Positions 53,932-63,322 are shown, counted from the stretch's first letter. The stretch is 64,000 nt of DNA from Flavobacterium chryseum (GCF_004362015.1 NZ_SNWW01000002.1:124001-188000); one strand, 5' to 3'. Translations and numbers: made by a program. Notes: generated by a model not told the origin, from the sequence alone.

Positions 53932-54014
53932 TTTTATTTTTAGTTTAAAGTTTTATTTTGTTTCAGGTTGCAAATTTTATATAACTTGAAAACCTGAAAC
54001 TTGAAACCAATATT

Positions 54015-56351
54015 TTAACCAATAACATCAAGTTTTGCAAATCGAAGCAAAAGCTTTTTAATTCCACCAACCTCAAATTTTATTTCAGCTTTTTTATCAG
54101 CCCCAACACCTTCAAGATTTACAACTTCGCCTTTTCCAAAACGCTCGTGCATTACAATATTTCCGACAGTTAATTTACTGTCAAATAGATTCGGAGCACT
54201 GTTATTTGGGTTATTTCCCGAAACTGGTTTTAACTTTCTAATATTTAAATCCGGTTTAGGTTCATTATCCGTTATATATTTTGGCGGAGTTCCTCCAACG
54301 GGTTTTGCTAATCGTAATTTCGATTTATCAATATCTCCAAAAATATCACTGTCAATCATTGGTTTATAACGATAATTACTTTCAGCAGGTGTTAAATATT
54401 CTAAATACTGCCCGTCGATTTCTTCAATAAAACGAGACGGGTCGCTATCGGTGAGTTTTCCCCAACGATAACGCGATTGTGCATATGTTAAATAAGCCTG
54501 ATGTTCAGCTCGGGTCAAAGCTACGTAGAATAAACGGCGTTCTTCTTCCAATTCGCTTCTCGTACTCATACTCATAGCACTCGGAAACAAATCTTCTTCC
54601 ATACCCACCACAAAAACATGCGGAAATTCAAGTCCTTTTGCTAAGTGAATCGTCATCAGCGCCACACGATCTTCATCAGAAGTATCTTTATCCAAATCCG
54701 TTGCCAGTGCTACATCTTCCATAAATTCAGATAAAGCGCCTCTTGCTCCGTCAATTTCTTTTTGACCTTCAGTAAAATCTTTTATACCATTTAAAAGCTC
54801 TTCGATATTCTGAATTTTCGCCATTCCTTCAGGAGTAGCATCTTTTTTCAATTCCTGAACCAAACCTGTTTTTTTGGCTACATAATCCGTAATATAAAAA
54901 GCATCCTGATTTTGATCAATAACCTGAAAACTCTGAATCATCGTCACAAAATCGTTCAGTTTTTGTTTCGTTCCGGAATTTAGTTTCAAATCGATTTTAT
55001 CAATATTAACCATTACTTCCCAAATCGAACGTTTATAATGATTGGCAGCAATCGTAAGTTTTTCTACCGTTGTATCTCCAATTCCACGAGCCGGATAATT
55101 GATAACACGAATTAAAGCTTCTTCATCCTTTGGATTGATTATCAAACGTAAATAACACAAAACATCTTTGATTTCTTTACGTTGATAAAAAGATAATCCA
55201 CCATAAATTCTGTACGGAATATCACGTTTTCTCAACGCATCCTCCATAGCACGCGATTGTGCATTCGTACGATACAATATAGCAAAAGCACCATTATGCA
55301 ATTGATTTTGCATTTTTTGTTCAAAAATCGTACTCGCAACAAAACGTCCTTCCTCGGCATCCGTTAAACTGCGGTGAATTTTTATTTTCGGACCAAAATC
55401 ATTTGCTGTCCAAACAATTTTATCCAGTTTCGTTTTATTGTGGTCAATAATCGTATTTGCAGCTTCAACAATATTTCGCGTTGAACGGTAATTTTGTTCT
55501 AATCTAAAAGTTTTTACACCTTCATAATCCTTCTGAAAATTCAAAATATTATTGATATTCGCTCCACGGAAAGCATAAATACTCTGCGCGTCATCACCAA
55601 CGACACAAATATTCTGAAATTTATCTGATAAAGCCCTAACAATCAAATATTGAGAGTGATTTGTATCCTGGTACTCATCGACCAGAATATAACGGAAACG
55701 ATTTTGGTATTTCGCCAAAACTTCCGGAAATCGTGTAAGTAATTCATTGGTTTTCAATAATAAATCATCAAAATCCATCGCTCCCGCTTTAAAACAGCGT
55801 TCTACATATTGCTGATAAATATCGCCCAAACGAGGTTTTTTAGCCATCGCATCAGCCTCTTGCAATTCGGGATTATTAAAATAGGCTTTTACGGTAATTA
55901 AACTGTTTTTATAACTTGAAATTCGCCCTAAAACCTGTTTCGGTTTATAAATATCACGATCCAATTGCATTTCCTTTATAATCGAAGAAATTAATCGTTG
56001 TGAATCTTGCGAATCATAAATGGTAAAATTAGACGGATATCCTAAATGCTCTGATTCTGAACGCAAAATACGAGCAAAAACCGAGTGAAAAGTTCCCATC
56101 CAAAGGTTTTTTGCCTCTGTTGCTCCCACAATATCAGAAATCCTGTGCTTCATTTCACGAGCCGCTTTATTCGTAAACGTAAGCGATAAAATGCTAAAAG
56201 CATCAACGCCCTGACTCATCAAATAAGCAATTCTAATCGTTAAAACACGAGTTTTTCCAGATCCCGCACCAGCAATAATAATCATTGGCCCATCTTTTTG
56301 TAAAACGGGTTCTCTTTGTGCTTCGTTGAGCTGGTCTATATATTTGCGCAT
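54015..56351 (-). CDS. pcrA: UvrD/PcrA-type superfamily 1 DNA helicase
   Basis: The 778-residue protein has the UvrD/Rep motifs in order: Walker A IIAGAGSGKTRVL, motif Ia FTNKAAREM, motif II ILVDEYQDTN, motif III VGDDAQSIYAFRGA, motif IV EQNYRST, motif V TIHLAKGLEFPHVFVVG and motif VI YVALTRAEHQAYL. The C-terminus has the Tudor-like KLTVGNIVMHERFGKGEVVNLEG of PcrA. It unwinds DNA in repair and replication restart. Length is typical. Confidence 0.95.
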   Translation of the reverse strand: MRKYIDQLNEAQREPVLQKDGPMIIIAGAGSGKTRVLTIRIAYLMSQGVDAFSILSLTFTNKAAREMKHRISDIVGATEAKNLWMGTFHSVFARILRSESEHLGYPSNFTIYDSQDSQRLISSIIKEMQLDRDIYKPKQVLGRISSYKNSLITVKAYFNNPELQEADAMAKKPRLGDIYQQYVERCFKAGAMDFDDLLLKTNELLTRFPEVLAKYQNRFRYILVDEYQDTNHSQYLIVRALSDKFQNICVVGDDAQSIYAFRGANINNILNFQKDYEGVKTFRLEQNYRSTRNIVEAANTIIDHNKTKLDKIVWTANDFGPKIKIHRSLTDAEEGRFVASTIFEQKMQNQLHNGAFAILYRTNAQSRAMEDALRKRDIPYRIYGGLSFYQRKEIKDVLCYLRLIINPKDEEALIRVINYPARGIGDTTVEKLTIAANHYKRSIWEVMVNIDKIDLKLNSGTKQKLNDFVTMIQSFQVIDQNQDAFYITDYVAKKTGLVQELKKDATPEGMAKIQNIEELLNGIKDFTEGQKEIDGARGALSEFMEDVALATDLDKDTSDEDRVALMTIHLAKGLEFPHVFVVGMEEDLFPSAMSMSTRSELEEERRLFYVALTRAEHQAYLTYAQSRYRWGKLTDSDPSRFIEEIDGQYLEYLTPAESNYRYKPMIDSDIFGDIDKSKLRLAKPVGGTPPKYITDNEPKPDLNIRKLKPVSGNNPNNSAPNLFDSKLTVGNIVMHERFGKGEVVNLEGVGADKKAEIKFEVGGIKKLLLRFAKLDVIG

Positions 56352-56682
56352 GAAATTCTTCTCCTTTTATGCAAAAATAAGAATTAATCATCTAATTAGC
56401 TACTAAGTTTCTGAGGTTCTGAGCCGCTAAATTTTTATTTTTTTTGAAGTTCGTGAGATGCTAAGATTCTAAGTCACTGAGCTAAGATTGTAGTTAAAAT
56501 TAGAAGCACGGCAATAGGCATTTTATTAAGCATGGTTCCCGCTTTCGGCTTTATCTCTCCGTTTCACTGCGAGGATACCGCCTCTATCGGGGCTAGAAAC
56601 AAACAATAGGTTTGTTTATTTTTTTTGAAAGAAAAATCTTTAAATTTAAATTAATTATATATTTGCAGCATTTTGAATAAAT
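56352..56682. other. Intergenic region with a GC-rich dispersed-repeat-like island
   Basis: After the AT-rich leader of pcrA there are words such as CTAAGATTCTAAGTC (about 56461-56475). Then a markedly GC-richer block follows at about 56532-56596, listed separately, and the toxin-gene promoter region with TATATTTG at 56658-56665. Confidence 0.45.
56532..56617. repeat. GC-rich intergenic element, probable dispersed repeat
   Basis: The block reads TTCCCGCTTTCGGCTTTATC...GAGGATACCGCCTCTATCGG and stands out in GC from its flanks. It ends in a hairpin (AAACAAAC 56597-56604, GTTTGTTT 56610-56617) followed by a T-run. I recall similar blocks ending CAATCGGGGCTA between genes in other Flavobacterium genomes. 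It has no open frame. Confidence 0.45.
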
Positions 56683-56970
56683 ATGAAAATTATACTTACT
56701 GAAAATGCAGAAAAAACGTATTTTGAAATCACAAATAATTACTCTGAAAGTAAAGCAACGATGTTTTCTATTAATACGATTTCAATTTTATTAATAATTG
56801 AACAGAATAACTACATTGGTTCAAGATATAAAAAAACTCACTACAGAAAATTTTTGATATCAAATCAAGTTTATCTCTTTTACAAAATAGAGGAAGATGT
56901 AATTTATATAGTTTTATTTTGGGATAATAAAATGAATCCCTTGAATTTAGACATTATACTTAGCTCGTAG
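56683..56970 (+). CDS. RelE/ParE-family toxin
   Basis: The 95-residue protein has the ParE-like beginning MKIILTENAEKTYFEITNNY and the strands YRKFLISNQVYLFYKIEEDVIYIVLFWDNKMNP, which match the RelE/ParE fold (R/K then F-Y-K-I...V-Y-I-L-F-x-D-x-R-x-x-P). It would inhibit translation or gyrase. Its exact target is unknown. The gene overlaps, tail to tail by 24 bp, the HTH gene on the other strand, in place of the normal antitoxin-toxin operon. Confidence 0.8.
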   Translation: MKIILTENAEKTYFEITNNYSESKATMFSINTISILLIIEQNNYIGSRYKKTHYRKFLISNQVYLFYKIEEDVIYIVLFWDNKMNPLNLDIILSS

Positions 56971-57246
56971 TTTTTCTTTAAAATCTGAAAAATCGATAAT
57001 TCTTCCTGCCTTTATATCATATTCACTTTTTTGAAACTCCTGCATCAATATTTCTTCAGGAAATAATAAAGCTGTAATCAGTTTTACTTCTTGATGAGTG
57101 AAATTTTTCAATTTCAGCTTTCTATAATATGTTGCATGCTTTAAACCGAGTTTTTGCATAAAAAACTCAGCTTTATAATATGACTTCCCTATTAATTCAG
57201 GCAAATCATTAATGTAGTTCTCGTAATTTACAACTATTTCTATCAT
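56947..57246 (-). CDS. HTH protein, putative antitoxin convergent with the ParE-like toxin
   Basis: The 99-residue protein has a helix-turn-helix (about 28-58: AEFFMQKLGLKHATYYRKLKLK) and a C-terminal tail (EYDIKAGRIIDFSDFKEKLR) resembling the toxin-wrapping tails of antitoxins. A -7 element (TATCTTTG on the minus strand) lies at 57278-57285. It ends inside the toxin gene. Being tail to tail with a RelE/ParE toxin makes an antitoxin role likely but unproven. Confidence 0.7.
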   Translation of the reverse strand: MIEIVVNYENYINDLPELIGKSYYKAEFFMQKLGLKHATYYRKLKLKNFTHQEVKLITALLFPEEILMQEFQKSEYDIKAGRIIDFSDFKEKLRAKYNV

Positions 57247-57349
57247 TTTATGATACTTTTTATTTCAAAATATTGTACAAAGATAGTTTAAATTTTGATA
57301 ATAAGATTTTTAGTTATAAAAAAACTTAGAACCTTAGCAGCACAGCACC

Positions 57350-58117
57350 TTACTTAAAAAATACATCGTATGCAAAGCGAATCAAAGTTCCTATAACGAC
57401 AACTAAAAAGAAGATTCTAATAAAACCATTTCCTTTGTTAATGGCTAGTTTCGCACCCAACCATCCGCCAAGGCCATTGCTTGCTGCCATCGGAAGTGCG
57501 ATTGACCAAATTATTTTTCCTTTTATCATAAACAAACAAATCGAACCAAAATTGGTTGCCAGATTTACCATTTTCGCATTGGCTGAAGCATGTAAAAAAT
57601 CAAAACCCAAAAGTGCAATGAAAGCAACAACAAAAAAACTACCTGTTCCCGGGCCAATAAATCCGTCGTAGAAACCAACAATTATACTAATAACAACTGC
57701 ATATATTATTTGAGTTGCAGGAGAATGATCTTTAGCAACGTGTTGTCCGAAATTTTTCTTCGCATAAGTATAAATAAATAATAAAGACAAAACCACAAGC
57801 AAAAGCGGTTTCATAAAATTATTGCTCACCATCGTCAAAATCGTAGAACCTAAGAATGCCGAAGGAACAGCTAAACACATCATTATCAAAAGCAATCGCC
57901 ATTGAATAACCACTTTTTTAAGATATTGAAAAGCCGCAAATGCAGTTCCGGTAAAGGCAGGTAATTTTAAAGTTCCAATAACGGTTGAAACTGGTAAATT
58001 CGGTAATAAAATTAATCCCATTGGCGTTTGAATCAATCCGCCGCCGCCAACAATTGCATCAATAAATCCTGCAGCAAAAGCTGCCAAACAGAGTAAAATT
58101 ATAATATATGATTCCAT
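57350..58117 (-). CDS. TSUP-family (TauE/SafE) membrane transporter
   Basis: The 255-residue protein has about eight TM helices and the TSUP repeat signatures AGFIDAIVGGGGLIQTP and GFYDGFIGPGTGSFF. Family members export or import sulfite, sulfonates or other anions. The substrate is unknown. It is a single minus-strand gene, divergent from the 58243 gene. Confidence 0.9.
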   Translation of the reverse strand: MESYIIILLCLAAFAAGFIDAIVGGGGLIQTPMGLILLPNLPVSTVIGTLKLPAFTGTAFAAFQYLKKVVIQWRLLLIMMCLAVPSAFLGSTILTMVSNNFMKPLLLVVLSLLFIYTYAKKNFGQHVAKDHSPATQIIYAVVISIIVGFYDGFIGPGTGSFFVVAFIALLGFDFLHASANAKMVNLATNFGSICLFMIKGKIIWSIALPMAASNGLGGWLGAKLAINKGNGFIRIFFLVVVIGTLIRFAYDVFFK

Positions 58118-58217
58118 TTATGATGAGTTTCAGTTGGTTTTGATAATTGCTGACAAAAGTAGGTTTACATTTTATTTATTACAATAAAATTTAAAGTGGA
58201 TTTCTCATCAAAAAGTA

Positions 58218-58225
58218 TATTTTTG
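58218..58225 (+). promoter_or_regulatory. -7 element (TATTTTTG) of the 58243 gene
   Basis: An exact TAnnTTTG lies 18 bp before the ATG. No -33 TTG was found. Confidence 0.4.
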
Positions 58226-58242
58226 TTGAAAAATTGAACCAA

Positions 58243-58764
58243 ATGGATTTTACAAGAATTATAGAATTAGCCAGTTATACTTTACCAGCCATCGTTACCG
58301 GATTTGTGGCGCACAGTTTTTTTGAATTGCACATTAAAAACAATGACAAAAAGCGTAATTTTTTATTAAACAGAGAATATCAAAAACAATCTTTACCAAT
58401 ACGTTTGCAAGCATACGAACGTATGACATTGTTTTTGGAACGTATTAATTTGACTAAAGTGTTAATTAGAATTACTCCAATTTCTAACGACAAACACGAT
58501 TACGAGAATTTTGTAATTGATCAAATCGAACAGGAATTTGAACATAATCTAACGCAACAAATCTATATGTCTGACGAATGTTGGACCATTATTACAACCG
58601 CTAAAAACTCAACGATACAAATGATTCGTAAAGCTGCCATGAGCGATCGTGTTGACAGTGCTGATAAATTACGCGAAGTTATTCTAAACGATTTATTGGA
58701 AAAACAATCACCAAGTAATGCTGCTTTGGGATATATTAAAAATGAAGTTTCAGAACTTTGGTAG
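58243..58764 (+). CDS. Conserved membrane-anchored protein (possibly DUF7935)
   Basis: From ATG 58243 the protein has 173 residues: one N-terminal TM segment (IIELASYTLPAIVTGFVAHSFFEL), then a helical cytoplasmic domain (NREYQKQSLPIRLQAYERMTLFLERI...FEHNLTQQIYMSDECWTIITTAKNSTIQMIRKAA). I believe it belongs to a Flavobacteriia family listed as DUF7935, but this is from memory. The function is unknown. The TTG at 58234 is an alternative start. Confidence 0.75.
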   Translation: MDFTRIIELASYTLPAIVTGFVAHSFFELHIKNNDKKRNFLLNREYQKQSLPIRLQAYERMTLFLERINLTKVLIRITPISNDKHDYENFVIDQIEQEFEHNLTQQIYMSDECWTIITTAKNSTIQMIRKAAMSDRVDSADKLREVILNDLLEKQSPSNAALGYIKNEVSELW

Positions 58765-58787
58765 AAACGCAATTTTAGAATTCAGAT

Positions 58788-58831
58788 TTTAGATTTTAGA
58801 TTGTCGGAGAGCTTCACAATCTAAATCTAAA
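58788..58831. terminator. Hairpin between convergent genes
   Basis: TTTAGATTTTAGATTGT (58788-58804) pairs, with one bulged T, with ACAATCTAAATCTAAA (58816-58831). The 11-nt loop is CGGAGAGCTTC. It can terminate both convergent genes. Confidence 0.6.
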
Positions 58832-58842
58832 CTACTTATTGA

Positions 58843-59241
58843 TTATTCAAATTTACGTTCCAAAAGACTTAAATTATTATCAACAAAAGCTTTTAATAAT
58901 TCAATTGTTTTTTCTTTGCTTTGATCAAGCAATTCAGAAGTGTAATTATTGTTTAATTTTTCAATTAAACCAAACCAGTTTTTTTGCATTTTTGATCTTT
59001 TAAAAAAAACATAAAACTCAAATTTCTCAGGGTTGCCAACAGCAGAAATTGACAAACCATTTTTATTGCTTAAATTTTCAAACTCAAGCGAAGGTGAATA
59101 ATAAATATTCTCCGTTTCTTCTAAAAATGTTTTCCACGGGAAATTTTGAAATATTTGCATTATCTCTGAAGAATCAATTTTTCCCTTTTCAATAATTTTT
59201 GGATTTGTTGGTTCACAGATGCTATATCTAAATTCCCTCAT
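58843..59241 (-). CDS. Hypothetical protein, 132 aa
   Basis: The 132-residue cytoplasmic protein (MREFRYSICEPTNPKIIEKG...) has a predicted alpha/beta composition with an N-terminal strand pattern and a C-terminal helix (SKEKTIELLKAFVDNNLSLL). It has aromatic runs (FPWKTFLEETENIYYSPSLEF) and no motif I can name. It lies between hairpin repeats and downstream of the patatin gene on the same strand. Confidence 0.65.
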   Translation of the reverse strand: MREFRYSICEPTNPKIIEKGKIDSSEIMQIFQNFPWKTFLEETENIYYSPSLEFENLSNKNGLSISAVGNPEKFEFYVFFKRSKMQKNWFGLIEKLNNNYTSELLDQSKEKTIELLKAFVDNNLSLLERKFE

Positions 59242-59280
59242 TTTTTATTATTTATATCCCCTGAATTCTTCATTCAACCT

Positions 59281-59334
59281 TAGATTTTACTTCCTTTTAA
59301 GATTAATCTAAAATCTAAAATCAACAATCTAAAA
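59281..59334. repeat. AT-rich repeat of ATCTAAAAT words
   Basis: TAGATTTTA (59281-59289) is followed by ATCTAAAATCTAAAATC and ATCTAAAAT. They can pair into a stem in the 93-bp gap between two minus-strand genes. The same words form the hairpin at 58788-58831. Confidence 0.5.
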
Positions 59335-60234
59335 TTATTTATTGTCACTCATAACTTCAGACTTATTCTGAGCGTATTCATAACCTTGCTCCCACCATTC
59401 TTTCATGACTTCTTTATTAAAAATAAGCGCATTATCGGTAAGTTTGGTTGGTGTATAATATAAATTAAGTTTTACATTCTTATTGTTTGCCATAAGTTTT
59501 CCTATAGCAATATCATGTTTTTCTACCTGATCTAAAGCAATTCGGAACAAATCAATCATTAACGAAAAAGGGTTTTTACCAATAACGGTTTTGGTCATAT
59601 TAACTTCCGTTTCCAGAATAATTACGTCTATTTCAGTTGCTCCGCGATTAATTGCTTCACGAATTGGAACTAAGCTTGAAAATCCACCATCACCATATTC
59701 AAAATTATCTTTTTCGACCAGACTCATAAACGGAATATAATTACTTGAAATCCAGGTCCAGTCGCAAAACTCTTCGTAAGTGCAATCTTTAACCGATTTA
59801 TATTCAGCTTCGTTTTTGGTTAAATTAGTAACCGTAACAATTACGTCGCATTTAAGTTTTTTTAGTTTATTAAAATCTGCCAAAGAAAAATTTCCTTTGA
59901 TGTATTTCTGCAAGCCTTTACTTTCTCCAAAAGTCCTTTTTCCTTTAAAAAACTGACGTAATACATTGAAGTGGTTAATAGTTACAATATCAATTCCGTC
60001 TTTTACCTTAACAACAAACGGACAAATATTAAAAATTTTACTCATGGTTACATTGGTATAAACCCAATGAATTTTCTTGATGTGGCCAAGTGCTAAATGC
60101 GGAATTAGCAAGCTTCCTGTAGAAGTTCCTAAAAACAAATCGTATTCGTGTTTTTTTTCTTCTATTAAATACTGTGCAACACCTCCGGCAAACGCGCCTT
60201 TACTGCCACCACCGGAAATAACCAATGCTCTCAT
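59335..60234 (-). CDS. Patatin-like phospholipase
   Basis: The 299-residue protein has the patatin oxyanion loop ISGGGSKGAFAGG, the nucleophile elbow GTSTG (S38) and the catalytic Asp in YGDGG (D182). No signal peptide is visible. Bacterial patatins hydrolyse acyl esters of phospholipids. The patatin domain fills residues 1-230, and the rest is helical. The substrate is unknown. Confidence 0.9.
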   Translation of the reverse strand: MRALVISGGGSKGAFAGGVAQYLIEEKKHEYDLFLGTSTGSLLIPHLALGHIKKIHWVYTNVTMSKIFNICPFVVKVKDGIDIVTINHFNVLRQFFKGKRTFGESKGLQKYIKGNFSLADFNKLKKLKCDVIVTVTNLTKNEAEYKSVKDCTYEEFCDWTWISSNYIPFMSLVEKDNFEYGDGGFSSLVPIREAINRGATEIDVIILETEVNMTKTVIGKNPFSLMIDLFRIALDQVEKHDIAIGKLMANNKNVKLNLYYTPTKLTDNALIFNKEVMKEWWEQGYEYAQNKSEVMSDNK

Positions 60235-60352
60235 ATAATATTAATGTAGGTTTTGTTTTTGGGCTTTTAAAGAGAAAAAAGAGAATAGATTAAAGAACAA
60301 AGGCTTTCTCAACTTAGAAATCTTTACTCTTACTTCTTGATTCTATTCTGTT

Positions 60353-62413
60353 TTACTCTTTCAACAAACGATTCAATTGAAACTGTTCATCGGGGGTCAA
60401 ATTAATCAAAATTCTTTCAAACGAAGCACGCATTTCAGGATTTTTTAAAAGAAATCGAATTGTATCTCTTCCAAATTTTGAAAATTGCCACATATGGTGC
60501 GTTGTTGAACCGACTAAGTTGGTCAAAACCTGATCGTTAATTATTTTAAAAGCAATTAATTTCTCGAGTGCATTTTGTCGTGTAGTAGCTTCGTATTTTT
60601 TTGATGAAAAAGAAATTAATTCAGAAATTAAAGCTTCTTTATTATCAGTATAATTTGGTGTTGATAAAGCCAATGAAAGCCACATGGTACGAATATTATA
60701 ATCGTTAAAACCAATCCAGTTTTTAGATTTGTCCAAATATTCTGTTCGATGATCCGGAAAATTTTTCCACAACCAATACAAGGCAATTTCCTGGGTCTGA
60801 TACGATTTATCATCAAGTAAAGTTTCATAGTTTACTCTAAAATCTTCCGGAATTTTAGGTAACGAACTGGCAACAGCCTGACGAATCTGCAAATTATTGG
60901 TTTGCAAAGCAAGTATTAAAAGTGCTTTCTTGTCTTCGTATTTCTCATTTTCTAACTGATCTACAACCGCTTCTTTTACAGCAAAATAAACATCAGATTC
61001 TAATGTTTTTTTTAGAAAATCTTGTTTTTCTGCTAAAGGAGTTTTCTTCAGTTTATCTAATTCTAATCGAACCTGAATTGCTTTATTTTTGCTTAATAGC
61101 ATATTTGCTGTTTGCGTATCAAAAACAGTTGATTCTAACCAGGTTTTTTGAAACTGAACCAAATCAAAATTGGATACTTTTTTAATTTCATCAAAGAAAT
61201 TTTGAGTTTCTACTGTTTGATAAGCGTATTTATTTAAGTAGCTTTTGATTGCTTTTTTAAAAGCTTTATCTCCAATTGATTCATGCAAAACAAACAATGC
61301 CCAAGCTCCTTTTTCGTAAAAAGTCAATGAGCTTGCTTTTGCATTTAAAACCGGAATAGTGTCGGTTCTTGAAGCAAATTTTATTTGTTGGGCGGTATCG
61401 TATAATTTAGAATAAAAATAATCTTCGCCATAAATATCTTTTTCTGCTAGTGAGGCAAAGTATGTTGCAAAACCTTCCTGAAGCCAATGATGTGTACTGC
61501 TTTTTGCCGTAATTAAATCGCCAAACCAATGATGTGCTAATTCGTGAGCATCAACATTTGAGTACTTTCTGTCTTCAAAACCAACTGAATCAACCACATA
61601 ACGTGTTGTAAAAAGTGTTGTGGTTGTATTTTCCATTCCTGCGTATAAAAAATCCCGAACAGGAATCTGTCTGTAAACTTTCCACGGATATTTCACGCCT
61701 ATTTCTTTCTCCAGAAAATCAAATATGCGTTTAGAATAACGATATGTTGGTTCAAAGCGATTCGCATTATTAGTTTCTAAATAATATTCTAACGGAATTT
61801 TAGATTTTGATTTGAATTCTTTTTTATCATATTTCCCAATAGAAAGAATTAATAAATAAGAACTCATTGGATTTTCCATTTGATATTGCCAATGAAATAA
61901 ATTTCCACTAATCGTTTTGTCTTTCAAAATTCCGTTTGAAACTACCTGATATTCTTTATCATAAGAGATTCCCAAACTAAAAATTACTTTTTCATTTACA
62001 TCATCAAAACTCGGAAACCAATTGCTGGTATATCTTCCCTGGCCTTGTGTCCAGATTTGTGTTTCTGAATTTTCTACATCTACAAAATATAAGGCTTGTT
62101 TTGGTTTAGCCGAATATTGAAAAGTTAAATGATTCTGGCCTTTCTGAAAATTAGAAATTATTTGTAATTCTTTACCTGTGTTTACAAAAATGGCTTCTCT
62201 ATTATCGATTTGAACATGAGAAAACTCCATGTTTTTTGCATCTAATTTTATGGTATCAATAGGGTTTAAAACCTCAAATTGATAATCAACCAAACCGGAA
62301 ATTGATTTCTCTTTGGCATTTAAAGTTAATTGTCCTGAAACCGATTTAAAATCGACAGATTGGGTTTGTTGCGCAAAAACGAAACTGGTAAATAATAATA
62401 AAATGTATTTCAT
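60353..62413 (-). CDS. M1-family metallopeptidase (aminopeptidase N-like)
   Basis: From ATG 62413 the protein has 686 residues with a signal peptide (MKYILLLFTSFVFAQQ). The N-terminal beta-saddle (20-210) is followed by the catalytic thermolysin-like domain with AGMEN (exopeptidase motif) and DAHELAHHW (H290, E291, H294). The third zinc ligand is Glu in QEGFATYF (E313). A HEAT-like helical C-terminal domain covers residues 430-680. It probably trims peptides in the periplasm. It has no T9SS tail. The upstream start at 62440 would bury the signal peptide behind 9 residues. Confidence 0.9.
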   Translation of the reverse strand: MKYILLLFTSFVFAQQTQSVDFKSVSGQLTLNAKEKSISGLVDYQFEVLNPIDTIKLDAKNMEFSHVQIDNREAIFVNTGKELQIISNFQKGQNHLTFQYSAKPKQALYFVDVENSETQIWTQGQGRYTSNWFPSFDDVNEKVIFSLGISYDKEYQVVSNGILKDKTISGNLFHWQYQMENPMSSYLLILSIGKYDKKEFKSKSKIPLEYYLETNNANRFEPTYRYSKRIFDFLEKEIGVKYPWKVYRQIPVRDFLYAGMENTTTTLFTTRYVVDSVGFEDRKYSNVDAHELAHHWFGDLITAKSSTHHWLQEGFATYFASLAEKDIYGEDYFYSKLYDTAQQIKFASRTDTIPVLNAKASSLTFYEKGAWALFVLHESIGDKAFKKAIKSYLNKYAYQTVETQNFFDEIKKVSNFDLVQFQKTWLESTVFDTQTANMLLSKNKAIQVRLELDKLKKTPLAEKQDFLKKTLESDVYFAVKEAVVDQLENEKYEDKKALLILALQTNNLQIRQAVASSLPKIPEDFRVNYETLLDDKSYQTQEIALYWLWKNFPDHRTEYLDKSKNWIGFNDYNIRTMWLSLALSTPNYTDNKEALISELISFSSKKYEATTRQNALEKLIAFKIINDQVLTNLVGSTTHHMWQFSKFGRDTIRFLLKNPEMRASFERILINLTPDEQFQLNRLLKE

Positions 62414-62506
62414 TGAATAGATTTGAAGGCGAAATCCCAAAGTTACAAAGGTTTCAGCAACAAATCGAATGAAATTTGTATGTTTACAACAGAAAATTAA
62501 AACATT

Positions 62507-63250
62507 GTGTCAACACCTACAAAAGCCTTATTTAACTGGAGCAGCGGAAAAGATTCTGCTCTGGCCTTATACAAAATTTTACAAAATCCGAATTTTAAGA
62601 TTGAATGTTTATTAACCAGCGTTAATCAACAATTTCAACGAATTTCAATGCACGGCGTTCGTGTGGAATTATTGGAGGCTCAGGCCAAAAGCATTGGAAT
62701 CCCTTTAAAAATCATGCAGATTCCGGAAATGCCCACAATGGAAGTGTACGAAAATGTTGTAACCGAAACTTTAATTGAATTAAAAAAACAAGGTATTACG
62801 CATTCTGTTTTTGGTGATATTTTTTTAGAAGATTTGCGAAAATACCGTGAAGATCAGTTGGCAAAATTAGATTTTAAAGCCGTTTTTCCAATATGGAAAA
62901 TCCCAACAAAAGATTTAATTCAGGAGTTTATTTCGTTAGGATTTAAAACTATTGTAGTTTGCGTAAACGAACGTTATTTAGATAAAAGTTTTGTGGGACG
63001 AATTATAGATCAGGATTTTATAAATGATTTACCCGAAAATGTAGATGTATGTGGAGAAAACGGCGAATTTCATACTTTTACTTTTGACGGACCCATTTTT
63101 TCTGAACCAATTAATTTTGAAATTGGAGAAATCGTTTATCGAAAATACGAAAAACCAAAAACTGAAGATTCTTCAAATACCGCTTGCGATACCAATACCA
63201 GCGATGCCTTTGATTTTGGATTTTGGTATTGTGATTTGATAGCTAAATAG
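62507..63250 (+). CDS. Diphthine-ammonia-ligase-like (DPH6/ATP-PPase) protein
   Basis: The 247-residue protein has the PP-loop motif FNWSSGKDSALALYK for ATP, and the family blocks LLTSVNQQFQRISMHGVR, VFGDIFLEDLRKYRE and GENGEFHTFTFDGP. Diphthamide does not occur in bacteria, so the bacterial member probably amidates another acid. The GTG start at 62507 is consistent with the family N-terminus; no nearby ATG fits. Confidence 0.85.
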   Translation: MSTPTKALFNWSSGKDSALALYKILQNPNFKIECLLTSVNQQFQRISMHGVRVELLEAQAKSIGIPLKIMQIPEMPTMEVYENVVTETLIELKKQGITHSVFGDIFLEDLRKYREDQLAKLDFKAVFPIWKIPTKDLIQEFISLGFKTIVVCVNERYLDKSFVGRIIDQDFINDLPENVDVCGENGEFHTFTFDGPIFSEPINFEIGEIVYRKYEKPKTEDSSNTACDTNTSDAFDFGFWYCDLIAK

Positions 63251-63256
63251 CCGTCT

Positions 63257-63322
63257 GTCAGGCTGAGCGAAGTCGAAGCCCAGGTTCCAATTGTAGCGCC
63301 CTTCGACTTCGCTCAGGGTGAC
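63257..63322. repeat. Inverted repeat with CTGAGCGAAGTCGAAG arms
   Basis: GTCAGGCTGAGCGAAGTCGAAG-type arms (63257-63278, complement at 63301-63322) differ at two positions. The sequence is GC-rich against its flanks and lies between the convergent DPH6-like and DUF1697 genes. This word is a well-known dispersed intergenic repeat in many bacterial genomes. It may act as a terminator. Confidence 0.7.
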
